A stretch of DNA of 64,000 bases, from NCBI GenBank assembly GCA_963847985.1, contig CAWKBS010000011.1, positions 1-64,000 on the forward strand, given 5' to 3'. The DNA comes from JAIBJN01 sp963847985. GTDB taxonomy: Bacteria > Actinomycetota > Thermoleophilia > Gaiellales > Gaiellaceae. Below the pieces are notes generated by a model. It searched no databases. It saw only the letters and a program-made list of their open reading frames with translations, and was not told the DNA's origin. Positions 10,783 through 19,925 of the stretch are shown here, one piece after another (the first letter of the stretch is position 1; each line of letters opens with the position of its first letter). Position numbers and translations under genes: made by a program.

Positions 10783-13212
10783 GTGTTGCTCGGAAGACGT
10801 AGGCGCAGCGCAGCCAGGCGCCCTCGCCGGATCCGCAAGCTTCGGTTCCTCGCGCTCCTCACCGTCATCACCTGTCTGATGACGGTGTCGTTCGCGTACG
10901 GCCTCGTCAGCTCCGTCGCCAGCGAGCTGCCCCAGCTCGAGCCCGGGAACGAGCGCCGGACCGAGCGGCTGGGGCACATCTACGCCTCGGACGGGAAGAC
11001 CGTGCTGGCAGTGCTCCGGGGCTCGGAGAGCCGGGTCATCGTCGACGCGGAGCAGATCTCGCCCGTGATGAAACAGGCGATCGTCGCCGTGGAGGACCGG
11101 CGCTTCTGGGAGCACAAAGGCGTGGACGTCCAGGGCATGGCCCGTGCGGTCTGGTCCGACCTCCGCTCCCAGGAAATCGTTCAGGGCGGCTCGACGATCA
11201 CGCAGCAGTTCGTGAAGAACCAGTACACCCAGCAGGAGCGCACGGTGAGCCGAAAGCTGAAGGAGGCCGCGCTCGCCTGGCAGCTCGAGCAGCGCTGGTC
11301 GAAGGAGCGCATTCTCACCGCGTACCTGAACACGATCTACTTCGGCAACGGCGCCTACGGGGTGGAGATGGCCGCGCGCGTCTACTTCGACAAGAGCGCC
11401 AGGGACCTCACGCTTCCCGAGGCAGCCCTCCTCGCCGGCTTGCCGGCGAGCCCGGGCGCGTACGACCCGGCGGCGAACCCCGAGGCGGCGGCATCCCGCC
11501 GAACGACCGTCCTGCGCCTGATGCTGGAGCAGGGGCTCATCTCGGCTTCCGACTACCGCGAGGCCGACGAGTCGCCGCTCCCGAGGGCCGAGGAGATCGG
11601 CCTGCCGAGCTCCAGGGGACGCCTCGGCCACTTCTCCGAGTACGTGAAGCAGCAGCTCATCCCGTACTACGGCTCGGGGGAGGTCTTCGGAGGAGGGCTC
11701 AAGGTCTACACCTCGATCGACCTCCGACTCCAGGAGATTGCCCGCAAGTCGATCGACCAGTGGCTCAAGGGCCCACGCGGGCCGGAGGCCGCCCTCGTCG
11801 CCATCGACCCGCGCGACGGCCGCGTGCTGGCCATGGTCGGCGGCGAGAGCTTCCGCAAGAGCCAGTTCAATCTCGCGGTGCAGGGCCAGCGCCAGACAGG
11901 CTCAGCCTTCAAGCCGTTCGTGCTCACGACGGCGATCGAGCAGGGCATCGCGCCGCAGACGGTCTTCACCTCGGAGCCGACCGTCATCAACCTGGGCGAC
12001 AAGCTCTGGTCGGTCAGCAACTACGAGGGCTCGTACCTGGGTTCGATCAACCTCGACGAGGCGACGATCCACTCCGACAACACGGTCTACGCTCAGCTCA
12101 CGGCCCAGGTGGGGCCGCGGAACGTCGCCAAGATGGCGCACAGGCTCGGTGTCACGAGGCCGCTAGACGACTACTTCGCCATCGGGCTCGGCGTCGAGGC
12201 TGTCAGCCCGCTCGAGATGGCGCGCGCGTTCGCGACCCTCGCGAACGGAGGGCGCCGCGTCGACGGGTCGGTGCTGGGCAACGTCCCGCGCGCCGTGCTC
12301 AGGGTCGAGAACGGAAAGCGAGCCGACGCCAACGACGCCGTGGAGAAGGGAGCGGTGGAGGAGAACGACGCCGCCATGGTCACCTCGATCCTCCAGCGCG
12401 TGGTCAGCGAGGGAACGGGCAGGAGGGCGGCGCTCGACGACCGGCCGGTCGCGGGCAAGACTGGGACAACCGAGAACTACGGGGACGCCTGGTTCGTCGG
12501 CTACACGCCGCAGCTCGCCGTCGCCGTCTGGGTCGGCTATCCGAACCGGCTCGTGCCGATGGAGACCGAGTTCGACGGCGACCCGGTGGCCGGCGGGACC
12601 TTCCCGGCGCTCATCTGGCGCACGTTCGCCAAGCGAGCGCTTGCGCACCTCGACGAGCCGCCCGAGAGCTTCCCGTACCCCTCGTACGACGCGATCGTCG
12701 CCCGCCAGGTCGTCTTCCGGAACAACAGGACGCTGCTCGACAACGGCAACTGCCGGGGCTCGCGGCAGATCCTGTACTTCGCCGGCGCCGGGCCCGAGTC
12801 CGAGGCGGACTGCAAGCCGAACGAGGTCGACGTCCCCAACGTGATCGGCTCGCGCCTGGCCGCGGCCAAGGCCCATCTCGCCTCGATGCCGCTCGTCCCC
12901 GACGTGATCTGGCGGCGCGCGCGGCCCGGCGAGCGCCTCGGGTTCGTCACCGACCAGAGGCCGAAGGCGGGATCGCTTTCGTCCTGGAGCAAGGTCCGCA
13001 TCGTCGTCCCGCGCGCCTCCAACGGCCGGGTCCCGAAGCTCGTCGGGCTCACCGTGGAGAAGGCTCGGGCGCGGCTGGCCAAGCGGAGGCTCGGCGTGAT
13101 GGAGACCTACATCGACGATGAGCCTTCGGGCGTCGTGGTCGCCCAGTTCCCGAAAGCCGGGCTCGCCGCGACGCGGAACATGACCGTGCGCCTCGTCATC
13201 GGCCGCGGCTGA
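10783..13212 (+). CDS. Bifunctional penicillin-binding protein 1A with C-terminal PASTA domains
   Basis: This 809-aa membrane-anchored enzyme polymerises and cross-links peptidoglycan outside the membrane. A basic N-terminus and one membrane span (residues 20-45) are followed by the GT51 glycosyltransferase with EDRRFWEHKGVD and GGSTITQQFVKN (residues 100-150). The transpeptidase has its SxxK motif in GSAFKPF, the SxN motif in HSDNT and KTGTTEN near residue 560. Two PASTA-like repeats close the protein (VPNVIGSRLAAAKAHL and VPKLVGLTVEKARARL). The start is GTG. It follows the sigma/anti-sigma pair on the same strand and may or may not be in their regulon. Confidence 0.95.
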   Translation: MLLGRRRRSAARRPRRIRKLRFLALLTVITCLMTVSFAYGLVSSVASELPQLEPGNERRTERLGHIYASDGKTVLAVLRGSESRVIVDAEQISPVMKQAIVAVEDRRFWEHKGVDVQGMARAVWSDLRSQEIVQGGSTITQQFVKNQYTQQERTVSRKLKEAALAWQLEQRWSKERILTAYLNTIYFGNGAYGVEMAARVYFDKSARDLTLPEAALLAGLPASPGAYDPAANPEAAASRRTTVLRLMLEQGLISASDYREADESPLPRAEEIGLPSSRGRLGHFSEYVKQQLIPYYGSGEVFGGGLKVYTSIDLRLQEIARKSIDQWLKGPRGPEAALVAIDPRDGRVLAMVGGESFRKSQFNLAVQGQRQTGSAFKPFVLTTAIEQGIAPQTVFTSEPTVINLGDKLWSVSNYEGSYLGSINLDEATIHSDNTVYAQLTAQVGPRNVAKMAHRLGVTRPLDDYFAIGLGVEAVSPLEMARAFATLANGGRRVDGSVLGNVPRAVLRVENGKRADANDAVEKGAVEENDAAMVTSILQRVVSEGTGRRAALDDRPVAGKTGTTENYGDAWFVGYTPQLAVAVWVGYPNRLVPMETEFDGDPVAGGTFPALIWRTFAKRALAHLDEPPESFPYPSYDAIVARQVVFRNNRTLLDNGNCRGSRQILYFAGAGPESEADCKPNEVDVPNVIGSRLAAAKAHLASMPLVPDVIWRRARPGERLGFVTDQRPKAGSLSSWSKVRIVVPRASNGRVPKLVGLTVEKARARLAKRRLGVMETYIDDEPSGVVVAQFPKAGLAATRNMTVRLVIGRG

Positions 13213-13262
13213 CGCGTTCGCAGCCGGCGGCGCGGGCAGCGGGCAAACCAAGGAGGTACGCA

Positions 13263-13667
13263 ATGGAAGCGTCTGTCGTCCCAGCCTCGTCGGGCAACAC
13301 CGGCCCGCTCGGGCACCCCCGTGGCATCGGCTTCGGGATTCTCCTGTACTTCGTCACGATCGGCTTCTACGGCTGGTACTGGATTTACAAGACGATGGAG
13401 GAAATCGGGAAGCATGTCGGCGAGGGCCTCGGCGGCGTCCTCAGCCTCGTCATCTGGATCCTGCTGACGCCGGTCATGGCGTTCGTGACCCCGTCCGAGG
13501 TCGGGAAGATGTACGCGAGAGACGGTCAGGAGCCGCCGGTGAGCGGCTGGACGGGCCTCTGGCTCTTTCCCTTCGGCTTCCTGATCGTCCCCGCCATCGT
13601 CTGGTTCGTGAAGGTGCAGGGCGCGCTGAGCCGGTACTGGGAGGGGAAGGGCGCGACCGCGGGCTAG
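13263..13667 (+). CDS. DUF4234-like small membrane protein
   Basis: This 134-aa protein has a strong ribosome site (AAGGAGG) seven bases before its ATG. After a Gly/Pro-rich start it shows three likely membrane segments: GIGFGILLYFVTIGFYGWYW, GVLSLVIWILLTPVMAFV and LWLFPFGFLIVPAIVWFV. The FGILLYFVTIGFYGWYWIYK pattern resembles DUF4234 proteins, whose function is unknown. It is convergent with the DNA glycosylase gene and overlaps its 3' end by four bases. Confidence 0.75.
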   Translation: MEASVVPASSGNTGPLGHPRGIGFGILLYFVTIGFYGWYWIYKTMEEIGKHVGEGLGGVLSLVIWILLTPVMAFVTPSEVGKMYARDGQEPPVSGWTGLWLFPFGFLIVPAIVWFVKVQGALSRYWEGKGATAG

Positions 13668-14224
13668 AGCTTCCTGCTCACGAACGGCGAACCGGCGAGC
13701 GAGTAGCGCCACGGGAGATCGGTCGCGCGGGTGATCCCGACGCGGCGACCGGCGACAACCTCGCCGACGTCCTCGGCGTGCCGCAGCGCGAACGGCGGCC
13801 GGTCGAGCGGCAGGCCGTCGTGCGCGCCGGTGACGCCGACCGCCTGGCAGAGGCGTCCCGGGCCGGCGCAGAGGAGCCGCTCCGCGTCCAGGCCGCGCCG
13901 CTCGCGCATCAGCGCGAGGCCCGCCAGCGGCTCGAGCGCCCGGACGAGCACGGCCTCTGCGCTCCCTTCGGGGCTGCAGACCAGGTTCAGGCACCAGTGG
14001 ACGCCGTAGGAGCGGTAGACGTAGGCATGCCCCGGCGGCCCGAACATGGCGCGGTTGCGAGCGGTCTCGCCGCGGAAGCCGTGGCTCGCAGGGTCGCCGG
14101 CATCGTAGGCCTCCACCTCGACGATCCGCCCGCCGACGCCGTCGACGAGCAGCACGGCGCCGACAAGCTCGGGCGCGACCTCGTGCACGCTCCGCGCGAA
14201 GAAGGCGCGCTCGAGGTCGGTCAA
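13664..14224 (-). CDS. 3-methyladenine DNA glycosylase (AAG/Mpg family)
   Basis: This 186-aa base-excision repair enzyme removes alkylated purines. Family hallmarks are GGRIVEVEAYDAGDPASH near residues 31-48, where the glutamate in EVEAY is the expected catalytic residue. GPPGHAYVYRSYGVHWCLN, which contains the damage-intercalating tyrosine region, and GPGRLCQAVG also match. The start is TTG and overlaps the stop of the upstream gene (TTGA), so the two are probably co-translated. Confidence 0.93.
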   Translation of the reverse strand: MTDLERAFFARSVHEVAPELVGAVLLVDGVGGRIVEVEAYDAGDPASHGFRGETARNRAMFGPPGHAYVYRSYGVHWCLNLVCSPEGSAEAVLVRALEPLAGLALMRERRGLDAERLLCAGPGRLCQAVGVTGAHDGLPLDRPPFALRHAEDVGEVVAGRRVGITRATDLPWRYSLAGSPFVSRKL

Positions 14225-14580
14225 AAGAGCTGTTCGGACTCGGCCGGCTTCGCGCTTGCCTCGAGGAGCTTGCGCGCGCGCCGTCCGAGGTCGCCGAGGT
14301 CGACTCTGCCCTTCTCGGCGTCCTCGGCGATCCGCTCGGCGAACGCGAGCGCGTCGTCCAGGAGCTTCGACCCTGCGGCGACGTCCTGGCCCATGTCGTG
14401 GAGGATCGTCCGTTCGGTTCGGGAGGCAACGATCGGCTCGGCGACGCCGTCCACCCAGACCAGCGTCCGCCTGCCCCCGCCGCGGTCGTCGCCGCGGATC
14501 GGCTCGAGCGCGTAGATCTTGTCCGCGCGCGCGTACTTCCCGAAGCCGAGAAAGACCATGCGAGTCGTGACGTCGGCCAT
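14221..14580 (-). CDS. RemA-like (DUF370-type) small regulatory protein, tentative
   Basis: The N-terminal 60 residues (VFLGFGKYARADKIYALEP, then RTLVWVDGVAEPIVASRTER) resemble the RemA/DUF370 fold, which in Bacillus is a DNA-binding activator of matrix genes. The last 50 residues form an extra, probably helical tail (LLDDALAFAERIAEDAEKG) not usual in RemA. The resemblance was judged by eye, and the family could be different. The gene overlaps the DNA glycosylase gene and begins at an ATG. Confidence 0.5.
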   Translation of the reverse strand: MADVTTRMVFLGFGKYARADKIYALEPIRGDDRGGGRRTLVWVDGVAEPIVASRTERTILHDMGQDVAAGSKLLDDALAFAERIAEDAEKGRVDLGDLGRRARKLLEASAKPAESEQLF

Positions 14581-14617
14581 ACCGGGATTATCGCAAGCGC
14601 CGGCGCGCCGCCGGGAG

Positions 14618-15736
14618 TTAGGTGAGCGCGCGGGCGAGCGAGCCCACGACTCGTTCCTGGTCTTCGGCCGGAAGGCGCGAGTGGAACGGGAGCGCCAGCG
14701 TGCGCGCGCTCGTGGCCTCCGAGACCGGGAGCATTCCCTCGCGATACCCGAAGCGCTCGCGGTAGTACGGCTGGAGGTGGATCGACGGCAGGTACGGCTT
14801 GGACGCGATTCCCTCGGCGCCGAGGCGGGCGATCACACCGTTCCGGTCGACCTCCGCGGCCAGGGTGACCACGTAGACGAACCACGAGCGGCGATGGTCA
14901 TCGTCGTCCGCCAGGGGCGCCTCGACCCCGTCCACGCGGGCGAGCAGCTCGCCGTAGCGCGCCGCCACCTCGTCCCGCGCGGCCAGGATCTCGTCGAGCC
15001 GCTCGACCTGCGCCAGGCCGAGGGCGGCCGAGAGGTCGTCGATGCGGTAGTTGTAGCCGAGCCGCGAGTGCGTGAGCCAGCCGCCGTCGTCGCTCCGTCC
15101 CTGGTTGGACAGGCTCTTGAGGAGCGCCCACTCCTCCTCCGTGCCCACCGCCACCGCGCCTCCCTCGCCCGTGGTCATCTGCTTGTTCGCGTAGAAGGCG
15201 AAGACGGCCGGGCGCCCGGACGAGCCGATCGGGCGGCCGCGGTAGTGGGCGCCGAGGGCCTCGGCGGCGTCCTCGACGATCGCCAGCCCGTGCTGCTCCG
15301 CGATCGCCTCCAGCTCGTCGAGCTCGGCCGGGTAGCCGAAGATGTGCGCCGGGAGGATCGCCTTCGTCCTCGGCGTGATGGCCGCCTCGACCTGAGCCGG
15401 GTCGATGTTGAAGGTCCGCGGGTCGATGTCGACGAAGGTCGGGGTCGCGCCCTCGTAGAGCGCGCAGTTCGCCGAAGCGACGAAGGAGAAGGGCGTCGTG
15501 ACGACCTCGTCGCCGGGCTCGATTCCGGCCAGGCGCATGCAGATGTGAAGCCCTGCGGTCCCGCTCGAGACGGCGGCCACGAAGGGCGAGCCCACGCGCT
15601 CCGCCAGCGCTGCCTCGAAGCGGTCGGTCATCGGGCCCAGCGAGAGCTGCCCCGAGCGCAGCGTCTCGAGCACGAGCTCCTCCTCCCGCGCGCCGATCCA
15701 CGGCGCGGAGAGGCCGATCGGCTCGACCGAGCTCAG
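14618..15736 (-). CDS. DegT/DnrJ/EryC1/StrS family PLP aminotransferase
   Basis: This is a fold-type I PLP enzyme of about 372 aa that transfers amino groups to sugars or other keto substrates. Family markers are SGQLSLGP near residue 29, SSGTAGLHICM, DIDPRTFNIDP, EDAAEALGAHY and the PLP-lysine segment YANKQMTTGEGG. No ATG, GTG or TTG lies before the conserved N-terminus. The best reading is a CTG start at 15736 overlapping the ilvE stop (CTGA), with an in-frame GTG inside ilvE as the alternative. In sugar pathways such enzymes make amino sugars, but here it sits with amino-acid genes, so the substrate is open. Confidence 0.88.
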   Translation of the reverse strand: MSSVEPIGLSAPWIGAREEELVLETLRSGQLSLGPMTDRFEAALAERVGSPFVAAVSSGTAGLHICMRLAGIEPGDEVVTTPFSFVASANCALYEGATPTFVDIDPRTFNIDPAQVEAAITPRTKAILPAHIFGYPAELDELEAIAEQHGLAIVEDAAEALGAHYRGRPIGSSGRPAVFAFYANKQMTTGEGGAVAVGTEEEWALLKSLSNQGRSDDGGWLTHSRLGYNYRIDDLSAALGLAQVERLDEILAARDEVAARYGELLARVDGVEAPLADDDDHRRSWFVYVVTLAAEVDRNGVIARLGAEGIASKPYLPSIHLQPYYRERFGYREGMLPVSEATSARTLALPFHSRLPAEDQERVVGSLARALT

Positions 15737-16668
15737 GACCCCGGAGCGGCCGGCGTCTTCTCCGCGTACTCCAGCCACCGGGTGAAGCGCTCGTCCCTGC
15801 CGCGCACGGCGGCGAAGAACACGTCCTGGATCGCCTTCGTCACCGGGCCCGGGTCGCCGATCTCGTGGTCGTCGACCGAGCGCACGGGCGTGACCTCGGC
15901 GGCCGTCCCGCACATGAAGAGCTCGTCCGCGACGTAGAGATCCGAGCGGATGAGCTGCCGCTCGTGGACGGCGTAGCCGAGCGTCTGCGCGATCTCGATC
16001 ACGGCCTGGCGCGTGATCCCCTGGAGGATCGAGGCCGAGAGGTCCGGCGTCGAGATGACCTCGTCCTTGACCACGAAGATGTTCTCGCCGGAGCCGTCGG
16101 CGACGAAGCCGTCGTCCGTGAGGAGGATCGCCTCCTGGTAGCCGGCCTGGGTCGCCTCGATGACCGCGAGCATCGAGTTGAGGTAGATACCGGTCGCCTT
16201 CGCGACGTGCGGGATCGTGTTGGGCCCGATGCGCTTCCACGACGACACCTTGGCGCGGATCCCCTTGGTCAGGGCCTCCTCGCCCAGGTAGGCGCCCCAC
16301 GGCCAGGTCATCAGCACGACGTCGACCGGGTTGGCGCCCGGGTGCACGCCGAGCTCGCCGTAGCCGTAGAAGGCGATCGGACGGAGGTAGCACTCGCTCA
16401 GGCCGTTCGCGGCGATCAGCTCGTGCGTGGCGAGCCGGAGCTCCTCGACCGAGTACGGGAGCTCCATGTGCAGGAGCTTCGCCGACTGGTGCAGGCGCTC
16501 CAGATGCGGCGTGAGCCGGAACACCGCGGGGCCCGCATCCGTCTCGTAGCAGCGGATCCCCTCGAACACGCCCGACCCGTAGTGAAGCCCGTGCGCGCCG
16601 ACGTGGATCTTCGCGTCGGCCCAGTCCACGAGCTCGCCGTTCATCCAGATCTTCTCGGTCTCTCGCAT
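15733..16668 (-). CDS. ilvE: Branched-chain amino acid aminotransferase
   Basis: This 311-aa fold-type IV PLP enzyme makes or degrades Leu, Ile and Val. It opens with KIWMNGELVDWADAKIHV and has the HYGSGVFEGIRCY segment typical of IlvE, LRPIAFYGYGELGV, and the lysine in VAKATGIYLNS as the expected PLP site. GFVADGSGENIF and FMCGTAAEVTPV match the cofactor-phosphate region. The ATG at 16668 was taken because the upstream residues of the frame look non-homologous. It is followed at once by the DegT aminotransferase gene. Confidence 0.95.
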   Translation of the reverse strand: MRETEKIWMNGELVDWADAKIHVGAHGLHYGSGVFEGIRCYETDAGPAVFRLTPHLERLHQSAKLLHMELPYSVEELRLATHELIAANGLSECYLRPIAFYGYGELGVHPGANPVDVVLMTWPWGAYLGEEALTKGIRAKVSSWKRIGPNTIPHVAKATGIYLNSMLAVIEATQAGYQEAILLTDDGFVADGSGENIFVVKDEVISTPDLSASILQGITRQAVIEIAQTLGYAVHERQLIRSDLYVADELFMCGTAAEVTPVRSVDDHEIGDPGPVTKAIQDVFFAAVRGRDERFTRWLEYAEKTPAAPGS

Positions 16669-16678
16669 CGCTCGAAGG

Positions 16679-17128
16679 TTACTCCACGGTGAGCGGAGCC
16701 GGGCGCGCACGGGCGAGGCGCGCGAGGTCGCCCGGAGCCAGCGCCGCCATGTGCTTCGGCGACCCGGCGCCGATCCACACGACCTCGTTGGCGAGGAGCG
16801 CCTGCTCGATGAGGACGGTCTCGATCCCGGGCAGCGGGAACGGCGCGACCCCGCCCGGCGGGAAGCCGGTGAGCCGCTCGACGGCGTCGGCGCCGACCGC
16901 TTTCGCCCGCTCGCACCCGGCAGCCGCGGCGACCTTGGCGGTGTCCGCGCGGCTGTCGCCGGGGACCATGACGACGATGGGCCGCCCGTCGCCGGCGAAG
17001 ACGAGCGTCTTCACGATGGACTCGATCGGCGCGCCGGTCGCGGCCGACGCGTCCGCCGCGGTCGGCGTGCCCTCGCCGAACTCCTCGACCCGCGCCTCGA
17101 CGCGAGCGTCGTGGAGCACGGCGGCCAC
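16679..17128 (-). CDS. YbaK/EbsC-type aminoacyl-tRNA editing protein
   Basis: This is a small (about 149 aa) free-standing editing domain that hydrolyses mischarged tRNA, most often Cys- or Ala-tRNA(Pro). Conserved segments are PIESIVKTLVFAGDGRPIVVM, with the key lysine in VKTLVF, then GFPPGGVAPF near residue 100, and GAGSPKHMAAL near the end. The GTG at 17128 is the first usable start, although homology appears to begin about eight residues earlier. It follows serA by 22 bases. Confidence 0.88.
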   Translation of the reverse strand: MAAVLHDARVEARVEEFGEGTPTAADASAATGAPIESIVKTLVFAGDGRPIVVMVPGDSRADTAKVAAAAGCERAKAVGADAVERLTGFPPGGVAPFPLPGIETVLIEQALLANEVVWIGAGSPKHMAALAPGDLARLARARPAPLTVE

Positions 17129-17150
17129 CCGCTGGACCGACTCGGGCCAG

Positions 17151-18746
17151 CTAGCCCGGCTCGTCGTCTCCTCCTCGCTCCAGGGAGATGGCGCGCGGAT
17201 CGAGCAACCCCGGCTCGGCGCGGATCCGCTCGAGGACCTCCGGCGTGATCGGGTTGTCGAGCGTGAGCACCATGAGCGCGCGCGACCGCGGGCGGTTCCG
17301 AGACACGGCCATGTTGGCGATGTTGACCTCAGCGTCACCCAGGATCGTCCCGAGCCGGCCGATCCGGCCCGGGCTGTCGTCGTTGACGACGAAGAGCATG
17401 AGCGGCTCGATGGCGATCTCGATCTCGTACCCGAAGGCGCGCACGAGCCTCGGCTCGTCGTCCCGGCCCGTGATCGTCCCGCCGACGAGCAGCTCCTGGT
17501 CGCCGACCACGGCAGTGACCGTCATGAGATTGGTGAAGTGCCGCGACGCGCGCCGGCGCTCCTCGCGCACCTCGATCCCGCGCTCCATCGCGACGAGCGG
17601 GGCGTTCACGTAGTTGACGGTCTGCTCGACGCGACCGCGGAACGCGCCGTTCAGGGCGGCGACCGTGAGCAGCCGCGTGTCCCGATCGGCCAGCTCCCCG
17701 AGGTAGTGGAAGTCGAGCCGGTCCGCCGTCCCGCCCGCGAGCTCGATGGCGAGCGCGCCGAGATTGGCGGCCAGCGGGAGGAACGGGCCGAGCGCCTCGA
17801 GGTCCTCCGCCGCGACCGCGGGCACGTTGAGTGCGTTCGTGACGACGCCGCCGTCGAGCGCGGCAGCGACCTGCTCGGCGACGATGAGGCCCGCCCGATC
17901 CTGCGCCTCCTGCGTCGAGGCGGCCAGGTGCGGCGTGACGACGACGTTCGGAAGGCCGAGCAGCGGGCCCGAGTAGGGCTCCTCGGCGAACACGTCGAGC
18001 GCGGCGCCGGCGACCTTGCCGCTCTCGAGCGACTCGATGAGCGCGCCCTCGTCGACGAGCTCGCCACGGGCGACGTTGACGATGCGCACGCCGTCCTTCA
18101 TCCGCGCGAACTGCTCGCGCCCGAGGAGCCCACGTGTCTCCGGCGTCAGCGTCGAATGGACGGAGACGAAGTCGGCGTCGGCCACGAGCTCGTCCAGCGT
18201 CTCCGCGCGCTCCACCCCGAGCTCGCGGAAACGCTCGGGCGCGACGTACGGGTCATGGGCGCGGACGCGCATCTCGAACCCGCGCGCCCGGCGGGCGACC
18301 TGCTGGCCGATCCGCCCGAAGCCAATCAGTCCCAACGTCTTGTCCGCCAGCTCCATGCCGGGGAAGCTCGAGCGCTCCCAGCGCCCCTCCTTGAGCGCTC
18401 CGTGGGCCTGGGGGATCTGCCGCGTGAGCGCGAGCAGGAGGCCGAGGGTGTGCTCCGCCGCCGACACGACGGTGGACTGGGGCGCGTTCGCGACGACGAT
18501 GCCGCGCTTCGAGGCCGCCGCCAGGTCGACGTTGTCCACCCCCACGCCGGCCCTGCCGATCACCTTCAGCCGGTCGGCGCGCTCGATCAGCTCGGCGGTC
18601 AGCTTCGTGCCGCTGCGGATGATGATCGCGTCGTAGTCGCCGATCGTGGCGGCCAGGTCGCCGTCGGGCTCGACGTCCACGTCGAATCGCTCCCGCAGAA
18701 GGTCGATACCGGCCTCCGCGATCGACTCTCGAATGAGGACTCTCAC
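17151..18746 (-). CDS. serA: D-3-phosphoglycerate dehydrogenase
   Basis: This 531-aa NAD-dependent enzyme catalyses the first step of serine synthesis. The catalytic and nucleotide-binding domains carry GRAGVGVDNVD, the Rossmann motif LGLIGFGRIGQQVARRA near residue 143, the catalytic Arg in NVARGELVDE, and His in VVTPHLAASTQEAQ. A long intervening domain and a C-terminal ACT domain (LMLFVVNDDSPGRIGRLGTI) follow, as in the long actinobacterial SerA type, usually serine-regulated. The start is GTG, overlapping the stop of the upstream aminotransferase (GTGA), so the two form a serine operon. Confidence 0.96.
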   Translation of the reverse strand: MRVLIRESIAEAGIDLLRERFDVDVEPDGDLAATIGDYDAIIIRSGTKLTAELIERADRLKVIGRAGVGVDNVDLAAASKRGIVVANAPQSTVVSAAEHTLGLLLALTRQIPQAHGALKEGRWERSSFPGMELADKTLGLIGFGRIGQQVARRARGFEMRVRAHDPYVAPERFRELGVERAETLDELVADADFVSVHSTLTPETRGLLGREQFARMKDGVRIVNVARGELVDEGALIESLESGKVAGAALDVFAEEPYSGPLLGLPNVVVTPHLAASTQEAQDRAGLIVAEQVAAALDGGVVTNALNVPAVAAEDLEALGPFLPLAANLGALAIELAGGTADRLDFHYLGELADRDTRLLTVAALNGAFRGRVEQTVNYVNAPLVAMERGIEVREERRRASRHFTNLMTVTAVVGDQELLVGGTITGRDDEPRLVRAFGYEIEIAIEPLMLFVVNDDSPGRIGRLGTILGDAEVNIANMAVSRNRPRSRALMVLTLDNPITPEVLERIRAEPGLLDPRAISLERGGDDEPG

Positions 18747-19897
18747 GCCGCGACTGGCTCTGCGTGCGCCTCGAGCGCGGCGGGGACCGCCGTTCCGCGC
18801 TCGACGTCGGCGCCGGTCTCGGCGAGCGCGAGCTCGAGCGCGGCGAGCGCGGCGGCGACGTCCTGCACGTCGACGTAGCCGATATGGCCGAAGCGGACGA
18901 TCTTCCCGCGCTGCTCGCCCTGGCCGCCGATGATGGTCACGCCGGACCGTTCCCGCATCGAGGCGACGATCGCCTGGCCGTCGACGTCCTCTGGCATGCG
19001 GATCGCGGTGACGACAGCGGAGCTGTCGAGGTCCGGGGAGAAGAGCTCGAGCCCCATCGCCTTCACGCCTGCGCGCGCGGCCCGGCCGAGCCGCAGGTGC
19101 CGCTCGTGGGCCGCCTCGAGCCCGTCGGCGGCGATTAGCTGCAGCGCCACTTCGAGGCCGCGCACGAGCGAGATCGCGGTAGAGAAGGGCGTCTCGCTCT
19201 TGGCCTGCGCCGTGATCGCCTGCTGCCAGTCCATGTAGTAGCGCGGGAGCGCGGCCGTCTCGGTCGCTTCGAGGGCGCTCGGTGAAACCGCTGCGAACGC
19301 GAGGCCCGCGGGGCACATGAGCGCCTTGTGCGAGCTCGTGAGCACGATGTCGAGGCCCCACTCGTCCGTTTCCAGAGGAACGGCCGCGAGGCTGGAGATC
19401 GCGTCGACGGCGATCAGCGCGCCGGAGCCCGCGATCCGCTCGGCGGTCGCCTGCACGTCCGCGACGCCGCCCGTGGACGTGTCCGAATGAGTCAGGTAGA
19501 CGACCTTCGCGCCGCCGATCTCCTCCAGGCGCGCGCCGACCTCGTCCGGGCTCGGGAGCTCGCCCCAGGCGTAGCGCAGGTGGACGACGTCGAGGCCGTA
19601 GCCCGCGGCGATCGCCGCCCAGCGCTCGCCGAAGTACCCGTGCGAGACGCAGAGGACGCGGTCGCCGGGCGAGCAGACGTTGGCGACGGCGGACTCCATC
19701 GCCGCGGTTCCGGCCGCGGTGAAGAGCAGCACGTCGTTCTCGGTCCGGTACACCGACCTGAGCCCGTCGATCACCCTCGTGAACGTCTCCCGGAAGTCCG
19801 CCGAGCGGTGGTGGATCATGGGCTGGGCGGTCGCCGCCAGCACCTCGGGCGGCACCGGGGTCGGCCCCGGCGTGACGAGGTAGCGCTTCTCGGGCAT
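18743..19897 (-). CDS. Class V aminotransferase (serine/alanine-glyoxylate or phosphoserine type)
   Basis: This is a 384-aa PLP enzyme. PGPTPVPPEVL at the start and HHRSADFRETF are hallmarks of the alanine-glyoxylate/serine-pyruvate subgroup. FTAAGTAAMESAVAN binds PLP phosphate, DAISSLAAVPL holds the ring aspartate, and SSHKALMCPAG contains the PLP lysine. Coupling to serA suggests it supplies the transamination step of serine synthesis (phosphohydroxypyruvate to phosphoserine), as proposed for such pairs elsewhere. A glyoxylate-consuming role is the alternative. Confidence 0.9.
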   Translation of the reverse strand: MPEKRYLVTPGPTPVPPEVLAATAQPMIHHRSADFRETFTRVIDGLRSVYRTENDVLLFTAAGTAAMESAVANVCSPGDRVLCVSHGYFGERWAAIAAGYGLDVVHLRYAWGELPSPDEVGARLEEIGGAKVVYLTHSDTSTGGVADVQATAERIAGSGALIAVDAISSLAAVPLETDEWGLDIVLTSSHKALMCPAGLAFAAVSPSALEATETAALPRYYMDWQQAITAQAKSETPFSTAISLVRGLEVALQLIAADGLEAAHERHLRLGRAARAGVKAMGLELFSPDLDSSAVVTAIRMPEDVDGQAIVASMRERSGVTIIGGQGEQRGKIVRFGHIGYVDVQDVAAALAALELALAETGADVERGTAVPAALEAHAEPVAA

Positions 19898-19925
19898 CGG
19901 CCCTGAGGTTAACTGACGCGCAGAG

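Noticed and set aside
13107..14885. Long minus-strand frame across the PBP end, DUF4234 gene and glycosylase region
   Set aside because: It is a shadow frame antisense or out of frame to four recognisable genes.
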